Assembly (NCBI GenBank): GCA_028869495.1
Contig: JAGWRY010000084.1
Span: forward strand, 1 to 15,785
Direction of reading: 5' to 3'
Source of the DNA: Elusimicrobiota bacterium
GTDB lineage: Bacteria; Elusimicrobiota; Elusimicrobia; UBA1565; UBA9628
DNA length: 15,785 nucleotides
Under the pieces are notes generated by a model, which was given only the letters and a program-made list of their open reading frames with translations, was not told where the DNA came from and searched no databases. Position numbers and translations under genes: made by a program. This document shows positions 6,471-12,934 of the stretch, in pieces (the first letter of the stretch is position 1; every line of letters starts with the position of its first letter).

Positions 6471-7022
6471 ATGCTCGCCAACCTCGCCGTCGGATTCCTG
6501 GAGACCTCCTCGATCGCCAAGGGCGTCGAGGCCGCCGACGCCATGTGCAAGATGGCCTCGGTCAAGCTCGCGAAGGCCGCGGTGCTGGCCCGCGGCAAGT
6601 ACGAGGTGATGATCACGGGCCCCGTCGGCGAGGTCGAGTCCTCGCTGAGGGCGGGGCGCGAGGTCCTCGGCAAGACCCTGATCGACGAGGTGCTGATCCG
6701 CAACGTCCATCAGGCCGTCGTCGCCGCGCTCGACAAGCGCGTGCCGGTCGACGCCTTGGGCGCGCTGGGCGTCGTCGAGACCAAGGACGCGGTCGCCGCG
6801 GTCAAGGCCGCCGACGCCGCCGCGAAGGCCGCCTCGGTGCGCGTGATCGAGGTCAAGACCGTGGTCCCCGGCGGCAAGGGCTACTTCACGCTCTGCGGCG
6901 AGGTCGGCGACGTGCGCACGGCGGTCGCCGCCGCGGTCGCCTCGCTCGACGCCGCGCGCCTGGTCTCGCACGTCGTGATCCCGCAGTCGGACCCTCAGCT
7001 CCTGGGGGCGCTCGGCCAGTGA
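6471..7022 (+). CDS. Tandem-domain microcompartment shell trimer protein (BMC-T, PduT-like)
   Basis: The protein has 183 residues with two BMC domains in tandem. The first begins VGFLETSSIAKGVEAADAM (7-25) and the second LGVVETKDAVAAVKAADA (about 100-117). Length and sequence follow PduT-type single-layer trimers as I recall them, which occupy facet positions and have a wider central pore. In PduT a cysteine (Cys38) at the pore binds an iron-sulfur cluster; the aligned position here is Ala40, in VLARGKYEV, so no cluster is expected. ATG 6471 has AAGGGG (6457-6462) 8 bases upstream. An in-frame ATG at 6465 that overlaps the VOC stop is also possible and would add two residues. Confidence 0.93.
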   Translation: MLANLAVGFLETSSIAKGVEAADAMCKMASVKLAKAAVLARGKYEVMITGPVGEVESSLRAGREVLGKTLIDEVLIRNVHQAVVAALDKRVPVDALGALGVVETKDAVAAVKAADAAAKAASVRVIEVKTVVPGGKGYFTLCGEVGDVRTAVAAAVASLDAARLVSHVVIPQSDPQLLGALGQ

Positions 7023-8026
7023 CCGCGCTCCTGCTCGCCGCCGCCTTGCTCGCGCCGCTCCCGGCGCGCGCGGCGTCGACGGACCTGACGATCCCCTCGG
7101 ACGGCGGCGCGCCGGTCGGCGTCTGCGATCTCGGCGCGACGCTCGACCGCCCGGCGCACGCGAAGGCGATCGTCGTCCTGGTCTGCGGCTCGGGCACGCA
7201 CGACCGCGACGAGACCGTCGGCCCGGTCAAGCCGTTCCGCGACCTCGCCGACGCGCTGGCCGCGCGCGGGATCGCGACCCTGCGCTACGACAAGCGCGGC
7301 TTCTCGCCCGCCTGCCGCGCGGCGGCGCTGTCGCCCGATTTGACGCCGGACAACTTCGTCGCCGACGTCGTCCACGTTTACCGGCGCGCCGAGGCCGAGG
7401 GCCTGCCGGTCTTCGTGCTCGGCCACAGCGAGGGCGTCACGTACGTCGACGAGGCGGCCGCGCGCGGGGAGATCAAGCCGCGCGGGCTGATCCTGCTGTC
7501 CGGCCTGGGCCGCTACGACCTCGCCCAGACCCTCCTGCGTCAGTTCGACGCGGCCTTGAAGGCGCTCGACGCGGCGCTGGCCGGGTCCGCGCTGACGCCG
7601 GCGCGGCGGGCGGAGCTCGAGAGGTCCAAGGCCCGGACGGAGGCCTGGCGGAGCGGGGGGCGCGCCTACTTCCGGCGCCTGGCCGCGGGAAAGACCGGGC
7701 CCGGCGAGCGCTACCTGGGCGCCTACGCCCGCTTCTGGCGCGAGATCATCGCGATGACCGGCCGCGCGGCGGCGACCGCGGCGCAGGTCCCCGAGCCGGC
7801 GCTGGTCCTGCGCGGGACCGCCGATCGGAACGTCACGCACGCGGACTGGCAGGCGCTGGCCGGCGCGCTGAAGGCTCCCGGCTCCTCGGCGTGGGAGTTC
7901 CCCGGTCTCGACCACCTCTACGTCGCGCCGGGAACGGCGACGGTCGCGCCCGAGGTCCCGCGGCTGATCGCGGACTGGATCGACGCGCGCCTGGCGTCGG
8001 CTCCCGCCGCGGGGAGGACTCCGTGA
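7019..8026 (+). CDS. Exported alpha/beta hydrolase (S33-type)
   Basis: The GTG at 7019 overlaps the BMC-T stop (GTGA) and gives 335 residues. Residues 1-18 (MTALLLAAALLAPLPARA) are a short signal peptide, followed by the mature start ASTDL. The alpha/beta hydrolase core shows an oxyanion-region VCGSGTHDRDE (55-65), the nucleophile elbow GHSEG (135-139, Ser137), a likely acid Asp269 in GTADRNV, and the His299 of LDHLY, so the triad looks complete. Family members are esterases or peptidases; the substrate is not readable. A secreted enzyme inside a microcompartment operon is unexpected, because its product would not meet the cytoplasmic compartment. An internal, cytosolic start is the main alternative. 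The gene overlaps the rpiB-like gene by 4 bases. Confidence 0.8.
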   Translation: MTALLLAAALLAPLPARAASTDLTIPSDGGAPVGVCDLGATLDRPAHAKAIVVLVCGSGTHDRDETVGPVKPFRDLADALAARGIATLRYDKRGFSPACRAAALSPDLTPDNFVADVVHVYRRAEAEGLPVFVLGHSEGVTYVDEAAARGEIKPRGLILLSGLGRYDLAQTLLRQFDAALKALDAALAGSALTPARRAELERSKARTEAWRSGGRAYFRRLAAGKTGPGERYLGAYARFWREIIAMTGRAAATAAQVPEPALVLRGTADRNVTHADWQALAGALKAPGSSAWEFPGLDHLYVAPGTATVAPEVPRLIADWIDARLASAPAAGRTP

Positions 8027-8472
8027 AGGTCGTCGTCGGAAGCGACCACGGCGGCTTCGCGGCGAAGGCCTTCGTCGTCAAGGCGATCCAGGCCCTCGGC
8101 CACGAGGTCGCCGACTTCGGGTGCCACTCGACGGAGGCGGTCGACTACCCGGACGTCGCCGCGCTGGTCGCCGAGGCGGTCGTCTCGGGCGCCTACGACA
8201 AGGGGGTCTTGATCGACGGCTTCGGCGGCGCGGTGTGCCTGGCCGCCAATAAGGTCCCCGGCTGCCGCGCGGTCGCGGCCTACGACTCGGTCTCGGCGCG
8301 CTTCGCGGCCCAGCACGACGCCGCGAACGTCCTGTGCCTGGGCGGCAAGACGCGCGGCGAGCTGGTCCTGGGCGAGATCCTGAAGGTCTTCTTCACGACG
8401 CCGTTCGAGGGCGGGCGCCACGAGGGCCGCCTGGCCAAGATCGCGGCGATCGAGCGGAGGTATTCGCGGTGA
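8023..8472 (+). CDS. rpiB: RpiB/LacAB-family sugar-phosphate isomerase with altered active site
   Basis: The 149-residue length is typical of RpiB. GSDHGGF (6-12), DYPD (41-44), AANKVPGCRA (74-83), QHDAANVLCLGGK (97-109) and FEGGRHEGRL (128-137) mark the family, which interconverts aldose and ketose phosphates such as ribose-5-P and ribulose-5-P. In E. coli-type enzymes the catalytic Cys lies in ICGTG; here the stretch is LIDGFGG, so Cys is Asp65 and the following Thr is Phe67. Nor does it show the Gly-Ser-Gly-Asn-Gly-Glu form of the actinobacterial branch. His98 and Arg132-His133 remain. The start is GTG 8023 with GGGGAGG (8011-8017) upstream. 2-Deoxyribose-5-P lacks the 2-hydroxyl this chemistry needs, so the substrate must be another sugar phosphate, or the role has changed. 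Confidence 0.88.
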   Translation: MKVVVGSDHGGFAAKAFVVKAIQALGHEVADFGCHSTEAVDYPDVAALVAEAVVSGAYDKGVLIDGFGGAVCLAANKVPGCRAVAAYDSVSARFAAQHDAANVLCLGGKTRGELVLGEILKVFFTTPFEGGRHEGRLAKIAAIERRYSR

Positions 8473-9908
8473 GAAAAAGCCTCGCGTCGGCGCTGGCCGC
8501 CGTCTTGGTCTTGGGCGCCGCCGGCTGCGCGCTGAGTCCCGTGCGCCTGTCCAGCGGCATGGGCCTTCCGCCGCAGGCGGTCCCCGCGCAGGACCTGAGC
8601 GGCGCCGTGCCCACCTTTCCCGACGAACCGGAAGTCTGCTTCTTCTCGATGATCGGCGGGGAGGGGGATTTCGTGCCGCGTTTCCGCGACGACGGCGGAT
8701 TCCGGGCGTTCCGCGCGCTGACGACCGAGAACCTCTCGCCGCGAGGCTGCGGCGTCCTCGTCTCCCTTCGGCAGACGGGCGCCACCGTTCTAGGCACCTC
8801 GTTCGTCGATTTCTATTCGCCGTACTCGACCGATCCGGTCCAGAGCGCGCAGGCCGAGGGCAAGGCCGGTCCCGTCTTGGGGTTCGAGACGATCGCCCGC
8901 TACCTGAAGCGGGGTCTCCAGCCCGGCCAGCCCTTGCGGGAGAAGCTGGATGCCCTGCGCCGGTCGGGGGCGCCGCGGCTGGACGCCCGCGCCGTCGCCG
9001 CCCTGGCCGGAGACGGGCTGATGACCGCCGATTCGCTGAGCAAGGACATCAGTCTGTACTACAAAGGACCGCCTCTGGAGGTCGTGGCCGCGGCCGCGCC
9101 CGAGCCCGAAGCTCCAGCCGCCGCCTCCCTCTCAGCCGCGCCCGCTCCGTCGCGTCCGGCCGCGCCGCGGACCGATCTGGACGACCTGCCTCCGGCGCGT
9201 CCCGAGGACGCGCACGCCTACGCGGTCGTGATCGGCATCGAACATTACCGCGAGAGGCTCCCGAACGCGGACTACGCGGCCGCCGACGCGCGGCTGACCG
9301 CGAAGTATTTCGAGCGCGTTCTGGGCGTTCCCGCGGAGAACCTGGCCCTGCTGACGAACGACCGGGCGACGAAAGGCGACTTCGAGAAGTACTTCGAGCG
9401 CTGGTTGCCGAACCGCGTTCAGGCCGGCGACAAGGTGTACGTCTACTACTCCGGCCACGGCGCGCCGAATCCCGCGAAAGGCGACGCTTATCTCGTGCCC
9501 TATGACGGGGACCCGACCTACATCGGCTCGACCGGCTTCGCGGTCAGCCGCCTCTTCGAAGACCTGGGCAGACTTCCCGCCAAGAGCGTCTTCGTCGCGA
9601 TGGACTCGTGCTTCTCCGGCGCGGGCGGGCGGTCGGTGCTCGCCCGGGGCGCGCGGCCGCTGGTCAGCGTCGTCCAGGGCGGCGTGCCGCCGCGCTTGAC
9701 GGTCCTGTCGGCGTCCGCGGCCGACCAGATCAGCAACACCGACGAGGCCGCGGGACATGGGCTTTTCACCTACTACTTCCTCGAAGGTCTGAAGAAGGAC
9801 GGGCCGCGCCTGCACGCCGCCTATGACTATCTGAAGCCCAAGGTCGAGCGTTACGCCCGGCTGCAGTACAACTCCGACCAGGTCCCGCAATGGAGGCAGG
9901 GCCGATGA
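8469..9908 (+). CDS. Caspase-like (peptidase C14) lipoprotein with intact His/Cys dyad
   Basis: This 479-residue protein starts at GTG 8469, chosen for GGAGG at 8456-8460 (8-base gap) and because it then begins with a lipoprotein signal peptide (hydrophobic to GAAGC, Cys20). Residues 21-200 form an unrecognised domain; 205-245 is an Ala/Pro-rich linker. The caspase fold starts at AYAVVIGIEHY (250-260), with the catalytic His330 in YYSGHG and the catalytic Cys381 in MDSCFSG, followed by LTVLSASAADQ (410-420). Such proteins are cysteine proteases of the metacaspase/paracaspase type. It should be anchored in the envelope, facing away from the cytoplasm. It overlaps the rpiB-like stop by 4 bases and the next gene by 4. 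Codon use is looser than in the shell genes. Its target is unknown. Confidence 0.85.
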   Translation: MRKSLASALAAVLVLGAAGCALSPVRLSSGMGLPPQAVPAQDLSGAVPTFPDEPEVCFFSMIGGEGDFVPRFRDDGGFRAFRALTTENLSPRGCGVLVSLRQTGATVLGTSFVDFYSPYSTDPVQSAQAEGKAGPVLGFETIARYLKRGLQPGQPLREKLDALRRSGAPRLDARAVAALAGDGLMTADSLSKDISLYYKGPPLEVVAAAAPEPEAPAAASLSAAPAPSRPAAPRTDLDDLPPARPEDAHAYAVVIGIEHYRERLPNADYAAADARLTAKYFERVLGVPAENLALLTNDRATKGDFEKYFERWLPNRVQAGDKVYVYYSGHGAPNPAKGDAYLVPYDGDPTYIGSTGFAVSRLFEDLGRLPAKSVFVAMDSCFSGAGGRSVLARGARPLVSVVQGGVPPRLTVLSASAADQISNTDEAAGHGLFTYYFLEGLKKDGPRLHAAYDYLKPKVERYARLQYNSDQVPQWRQGR

Positions 9909-11029
9909 AACGGCTTCTCCCGGCGGTCCTGCTGGCGGCCGCCGCGGCCTGCGCGCCCCTGCGCGCGGACATCCGCTATTCGCCGTCGGCGCCCGTCTCG
10001 GCGCTGGCCCCCGCGCGGCTGGTCAAGGTCGCCTCGATCGAGTACAAGGACTCGTCGCGCGGCCTCGAGTCCTTGGGCACCGGCCTCCTGCTGACGCGCC
10101 CGTTCTTCGACACCTTCCGCGCCGCGGCGGCCGGACAGCTCGCGACGCTGGGCGTCTCGGCCGCGGGCGGGGACGGGACCGCGGTCGTGCTCGAGCTGAA
10201 AAAGGCCGAGCTCAAGCGCCCGGAGGGCCTGATCAGCACGGTCTCCGCGACGGTCGCCTACGCCCTGCGCGCGAGGCTGCCCGACGGCGCGTCCTGCGTC
10301 CAGGACGTCACCGGCTGGGCCTCCCAGCGCGAGGGCGTCGTGAGCTCGCCGGCGGCCAAAGCGCTGGAGGGCGCGCTCGGCAAGGCGCTCGACGACCTGG
10401 GGCCGGCGGTGCGCGACTCCTGCCTGTACGCGGCGGAATCCTCGACCGCCGCGGCCTCCGCGCCGCGCTCCGGACGATTCGACGGGAAATTGCTCGTCGT
10501 TGCGATCGGGCCCGTCTTCGTGGGTTCCGCCGATGTCGCGGCGGAGAACGCGCGCTACTTTGCCGCCGCCGCGAAGTCCGAACTCGGTGCGGGCGACATT
10601 ATTGTGCTGGCCGGGACAGACGTGACCTTGGCGGCCCTGAACAAGACGTTCGGTAAGACGCTCGGCGACCGCGTCGCCGACGGCGGCCGCGTCGTCGTCT
10701 ACTTCGCCGGAGACATCGAGCGGGATCACAGCGGCACCTATCTGCTCCCGCGGGACGCGGATTCGTCGGACCTCTCAGATACCGCGTACCCCTTGGCGCG
10801 GCTCTACGGGGACCTCGCCCGCCTCCCGGCGAAGGTCACACTCATTTTGGATGCGAATAGCTCCGGCTCAGGGCCGGAGGCCCGCCCGCCGCGGAGCCTG
10901 ACCGTCCTGTCGTCCTCCGCGTCCGGGAAGCCCGGAGACCTCACAGCCGTCTTGCTCCGGGAGCTCAAGGCCAAGAACGGAGACCTGGCCGCCGCCGTCG
11001 CCGCGGTCCGGGCGGGGGAGACGCGATGA
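9905..11029 (+). CDS. Lipoprotein-like protein with degenerate caspase domain (pseudo-caspase)
   Basis: This 374-residue protein starts at ATG 9905, with GGAGG at 9892-9896 placed 8 bases upstream; a longer in-frame start at 9890 lacks this. MKRLLPAVLLAAAAAC (1-16) is a signal peptide with a possible lipid-modified Cys16. Residues 20-175 form a domain I do not recognise, which resembles small periplasmic lipoproteins in style. Residues 193-355 align with the caspase domain of the preceding protein: KLLVVAIG, VVVYFAGD (263-270), YPLARLYGDLARLPAK (295-310) and SLTVLSSSAS (331-340). The catalytic His is Asp270 (GHG to GDI) and the catalytic Cys is Asn318 (DSCFSG to DANSSG). It probably arose by duplication and became a regulator, receptor or inhibitor of its active partner. 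Bases about 10540-10870 use visibly less GC-biased codons. Confidence 0.78.
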   Translation: MKRLLPAVLLAAAAACAPLRADIRYSPSAPVSALAPARLVKVASIEYKDSSRGLESLGTGLLLTRPFFDTFRAAAAGQLATLGVSAAGGDGTAVVLELKKAELKRPEGLISTVSATVAYALRARLPDGASCVQDVTGWASQREGVVSSPAAKALEGALGKALDDLGPAVRDSCLYAAESSTAAASAPRSGRFDGKLLVVAIGPVFVGSADVAAENARYFAAAAKSELGAGDIIVLAGTDVTLAALNKTFGKTLGDRVADGGRVVVYFAGDIERDHSGTYLLPRDADSSDLSDTAYPLARLYGDLARLPAKVTLILDANSSGSGPEARPPRSLTVLSSSASGKPGDLTAVLLRELKAKNGDLAAAVAAVRAGETR

Positions 11030-11310
11030 AGCTGGCTCGCGTCGTCGGCCGCGTCTTCTGCTCGCGCCAGGAGCCGGGCCTGGATCGCAAGACGATGCTT
11101 CTGATCCAGCCGCTCAAATGGGAGGACGAGACCCCGAGCGGCGACCCGATCGTCGCCGCGGACGCGGTCGGCGCCGGGGCCTCCGAGAAAGTGTTCTGGG
11201 TCGCCTCGCGCGAGGCCGCCGTCGCCTTCCCGGACGTCCCGCCGATCGACGCGGCCGTCGTCGGCATCGTCGACGGCGCGCAGGTCCGCGATTTCCGGAG
11301 GAAGGGCTGA
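11026..11310 (+). CDS. Microcompartment vertex pentamer protein (BMC-P), copy 2
   Basis: The protein has 94 residues. MKLARVVGRVFCSRQEPGL, TMLLIQPLKW (23-32), AADAVGAGASEKVFWVASREA (44-64) and the closing AAVVGIVDGA (76-85) follow the EutN/CcmL pentamer pattern. It lacks the Gly-Ser-Ser-Ala-Arg stretch of copy 1, having SREAAVAF instead, so it is the most divergent of the three. The ATG overlaps the pseudo-caspase stop (ATGA), with GGGGGAG at 11014-11020 just upstream. The next BMC-P gene begins on the last base of its stop codon. Confidence 0.92.
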   Translation: MKLARVVGRVFCSRQEPGLDRKTMLLIQPLKWEDETPSGDPIVAADAVGAGASEKVFWVASREAAVAFPDVPPIDAAVVGIVDGAQVRDFRRKG

Positions 11311-11606
11311 TGTTCGTCGGCGAGGTCGTCGGCAACGTCTGGGGCACGCGCAAGCACCGCTCGCTGGACGACCGCAAGCTGCTGCTGGTGCGCCCGATCG
11401 ACCCGCTGACCGAGGCGCCGCTGGGCCCGGCGGCCATGGCCGTCGAGGGCGGCGTCGGCGCCGGACCGGGCTCGATCGTGCTGGTCGTCGACGAGGGCGG
11501 CTCCGCGCGCGGCGTGCTCGGGGACAAGGACGCGCCGGTGCGGACCCTGATCGTCGGGATCGTGGACGCCGTGACTTCGGGCGGGAAGGTGAAAAAATAT
11601 GACTGA
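11310..11606 (+). CDS. Microcompartment vertex pentamer protein (BMC-P), copy 3
   Basis: The protein has 98 residues and the EutN/CcmL pattern: MFVGEVVGNVWGTRKHRSL, RKLLLVRPID (22-31), VGAGPGSIVLVVDEGGSAR (50-68) and TLIVGIVDAV (79-88). It is closer to copy 1 than copy 2 is, since it keeps the Gly-Ser-Ala-Arg loop. The ATG at 11310 uses the last base of the copy 2 stop codon (TGATG). Its stop overlaps the deoC start by 8 bases. Three pentamer genes could give vertices of different composition. Confidence 0.94.
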   Translation: MFVGEVVGNVWGTRKHRSLDDRKLLLVRPIDPLTEAPLGPAAMAVEGGVGAGPGSIVLVVDEGGSARGVLGDKDAPVRTLIVGIVDAVTSGGKVKKYD

Positions 11607-12594
11607 GGCTCAGCTGCGGACCGTCGTCGAGGAGGTCGTGCGGACCCTGTCGGCCAAGGGCTTCCTGAAGGCGGGGAAGTGCTCGTGCGAGGAGGGCCCG
11701 AAGGCGCTCCGGGGCGAGGTCAAGACGACCGTCGGCTCGGCCGGCAAGACCTTCGGCGGAGCCGCCGACTGGGGGGCCAAGCCGGCCGCGCCCGGGAAGG
11801 GCGCGCTGTCGCCGTTGCCGCCGAAGCCCGCCGCCGACCACGAGGACGAGGACGCGCACGTCGACGAGCGCATGATCAAGTCGGCGGGCGCCGACCGCGT
11901 GTCGGTGTGCCGGCCGACCAAGAAAGGTTCGAGCACGGCGCGCTACGTGGACCACACCCTGCTCAAGCCCAACGCGACGCAGGACGAGATCGCGAAGCTC
12001 TGCGAGGAGGCCAAGTCCTTCTGCTTCGCCTCGGTCTGCGTCAACCCGTCCTACGTCGCGCTGGCCGCGCAGTACCTGAGCGGCTCGGGGGTCAAGGTCT
12101 GCACGGTCGTCGGCTTCCCGCTGGGCTCGACGACGCCGACGGTCAAGGCGATCGAGGCGCGCGACGCCATCGCCAACGGCGCCGGCGAGATCGACATGGT
12201 CATCAACATCGGAGCGCTGAAGTCCGGCAACGACGCGCTCGTCTACGACGACATCCGCGCGGTGCGCGAGGCGACGCGCGGCAAGGTGCTGAAGGTGATC
12301 CTGGAGACGTCGCTCTTGTCCAACGAGGAGAAGGTCCGCGCCTGCGCGATGTCGAAGAAGGCCGGGGCCGACTTCGTGAAGACCTCGACCGGCTTCGGGG
12401 GCGGCGGCGCGACCGTCGAGGACGTCGCGCTGATGCGGCGGACCGTCGGTCCGCTGATGGGCGTCAAGGCGTCGGGCGGCATCCGCGACGCGAAGGCGGC
12501 CGCGGACATGATCGCGGCCGGCGCGACGCGGCTGGGGACGTCGGCGTCGGTGGCGATCGTCACCGACGCGAAGGCCGACGGGAAAGGCTACTGA
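11599..12594 (+). CDS. deoC: Deoxyribose-phosphate aldolase with long N-terminal extension
   Basis: The protein has 331 residues; family members usually have about 220. The aldolase core runs from about 113 (TARYVDHTLLKP) to 331. It shows ASVCVNP (144-150), VVGFPLGS (170-177), GEIDMVINIGALKSG (196-210, Asp199), the Schiff-base Lys261 in FVKTSTGF, and Lys290 in GVKASGGIRD. The reaction splits 2-deoxy-D-ribose-5-phosphate into glyceraldehyde-3-phosphate and acetaldehyde. The extension holds an amphipathic helix (2-23, TEAQLRTVVEEVVRTLSAKG and so on), a Cys-Ser-Cys (28-30), a Gly/Ala/Pro/Lys linker and an acidic patch HEDEDAHVDE (81-90). It fits an encapsulation peptide plus linker, so this is probably the signature cargo enzyme of the shell. 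The gene overlaps BMC-P copy 3 by 8 bases. Confidence 0.96.
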   Translation: MTEAQLRTVVEEVVRTLSAKGFLKAGKCSCEEGPKALRGEVKTTVGSAGKTFGGAADWGAKPAAPGKGALSPLPPKPAADHEDEDAHVDERMIKSAGADRVSVCRPTKKGSSTARYVDHTLLKPNATQDEIAKLCEEAKSFCFASVCVNPSYVALAAQYLSGSGVKVCTVVGFPLGSTTPTVKAIEARDAIANGAGEIDMVINIGALKSGNDALVYDDIRAVREATRGKVLKVILETSLLSNEEKVRACAMSKKAGADFVKTSTGFGGGGATVEDVALMRRTVGPLMGVKASGGIRDAKAAADMIAAGATRLGTSASVAIVTDAKADGKGY

Positions 12595-12624
12595 GGATAT
12601 TCGGGCCGAAGGGGTAAAACAGAC

Positions 12625-12924
12625 ATGGCCAAGAAGCCGGCGAAGTACAAGATGACGACGGACCTGCAGTGCGGGGCCTGCGCGGCGATCATGCACACGC
12701 ACCCGGGCGAGCCGGCGCCGAAGTTCTGCGCGGGCTGCGGGGCCGGGCTCGAGAAGTTCTGCCTGGCCTGCCACAAGAAGGTCGAGATGTTCTTCGAGGA
12801 GTGGTGGCCGGAGGACGACGAGTGCGTGCGCACCTACAGCACGCCGCGCCGCTGCACGCGCTGCAACGCGGTCCTGGAGACGGGGCCCGCGGACCGCGCG
12901 CTGGACGACGAAGAGATCGAGTAA
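12625..12924 (+). CDS. Small cysteine-rich (zinc-ribbon-like) protein of unknown function
   Basis: This 99-residue protein carries nine cysteines, eight of them in four Cys-x-x-Cys pairs: 16/19, 35/38, 46/49 and 77/80, plus Cys67. That is enough for two zinc ribbons or a metal/iron-sulfur site. The middle is acidic and aromatic (FFEEWWPEDDE, 56-66) and the end is acidic (DDEEIE). No signal peptide is present. GAAGGGG at 12608-12614 precedes the ATG at 12625 by 10 bases, and the stop abuts the ribosome site of BMC-H copy 2. I do not recognise a named family. Its place between deoC and a shell gene suggests a microcompartment role such as cargo, assembly or redox, but that is inference. Confidence 0.8.
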   Translation: MAKKPAKYKMTTDLQCGACAAIMHTHPGEPAPKFCAGCGAGLEKFCLACHKKVEMFFEEWWPEDDECVRTYSTPRRCTRCNAVLETGPADRALDDEEIE

Positions 12925-12934
12925 GGAGGACGCA

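Noticed and set aside
8334..8468. Longer N-terminus for the caspase lipoprotein reaching back into the rpiB-like gene
   Set aside because: It would hide the signal peptide and overlap rpiB by over 130 bases; GTG 8469 has GGAGG 8 bases upstream.
8469..11029. Mobile element or toxin-type insertion carrying the caspase genes
   Set aside because: No transposase, terminal repeats or target duplications are seen, and both ends overlap neighbouring genes by 4 bases. Only the looser codon use hints at transfer.
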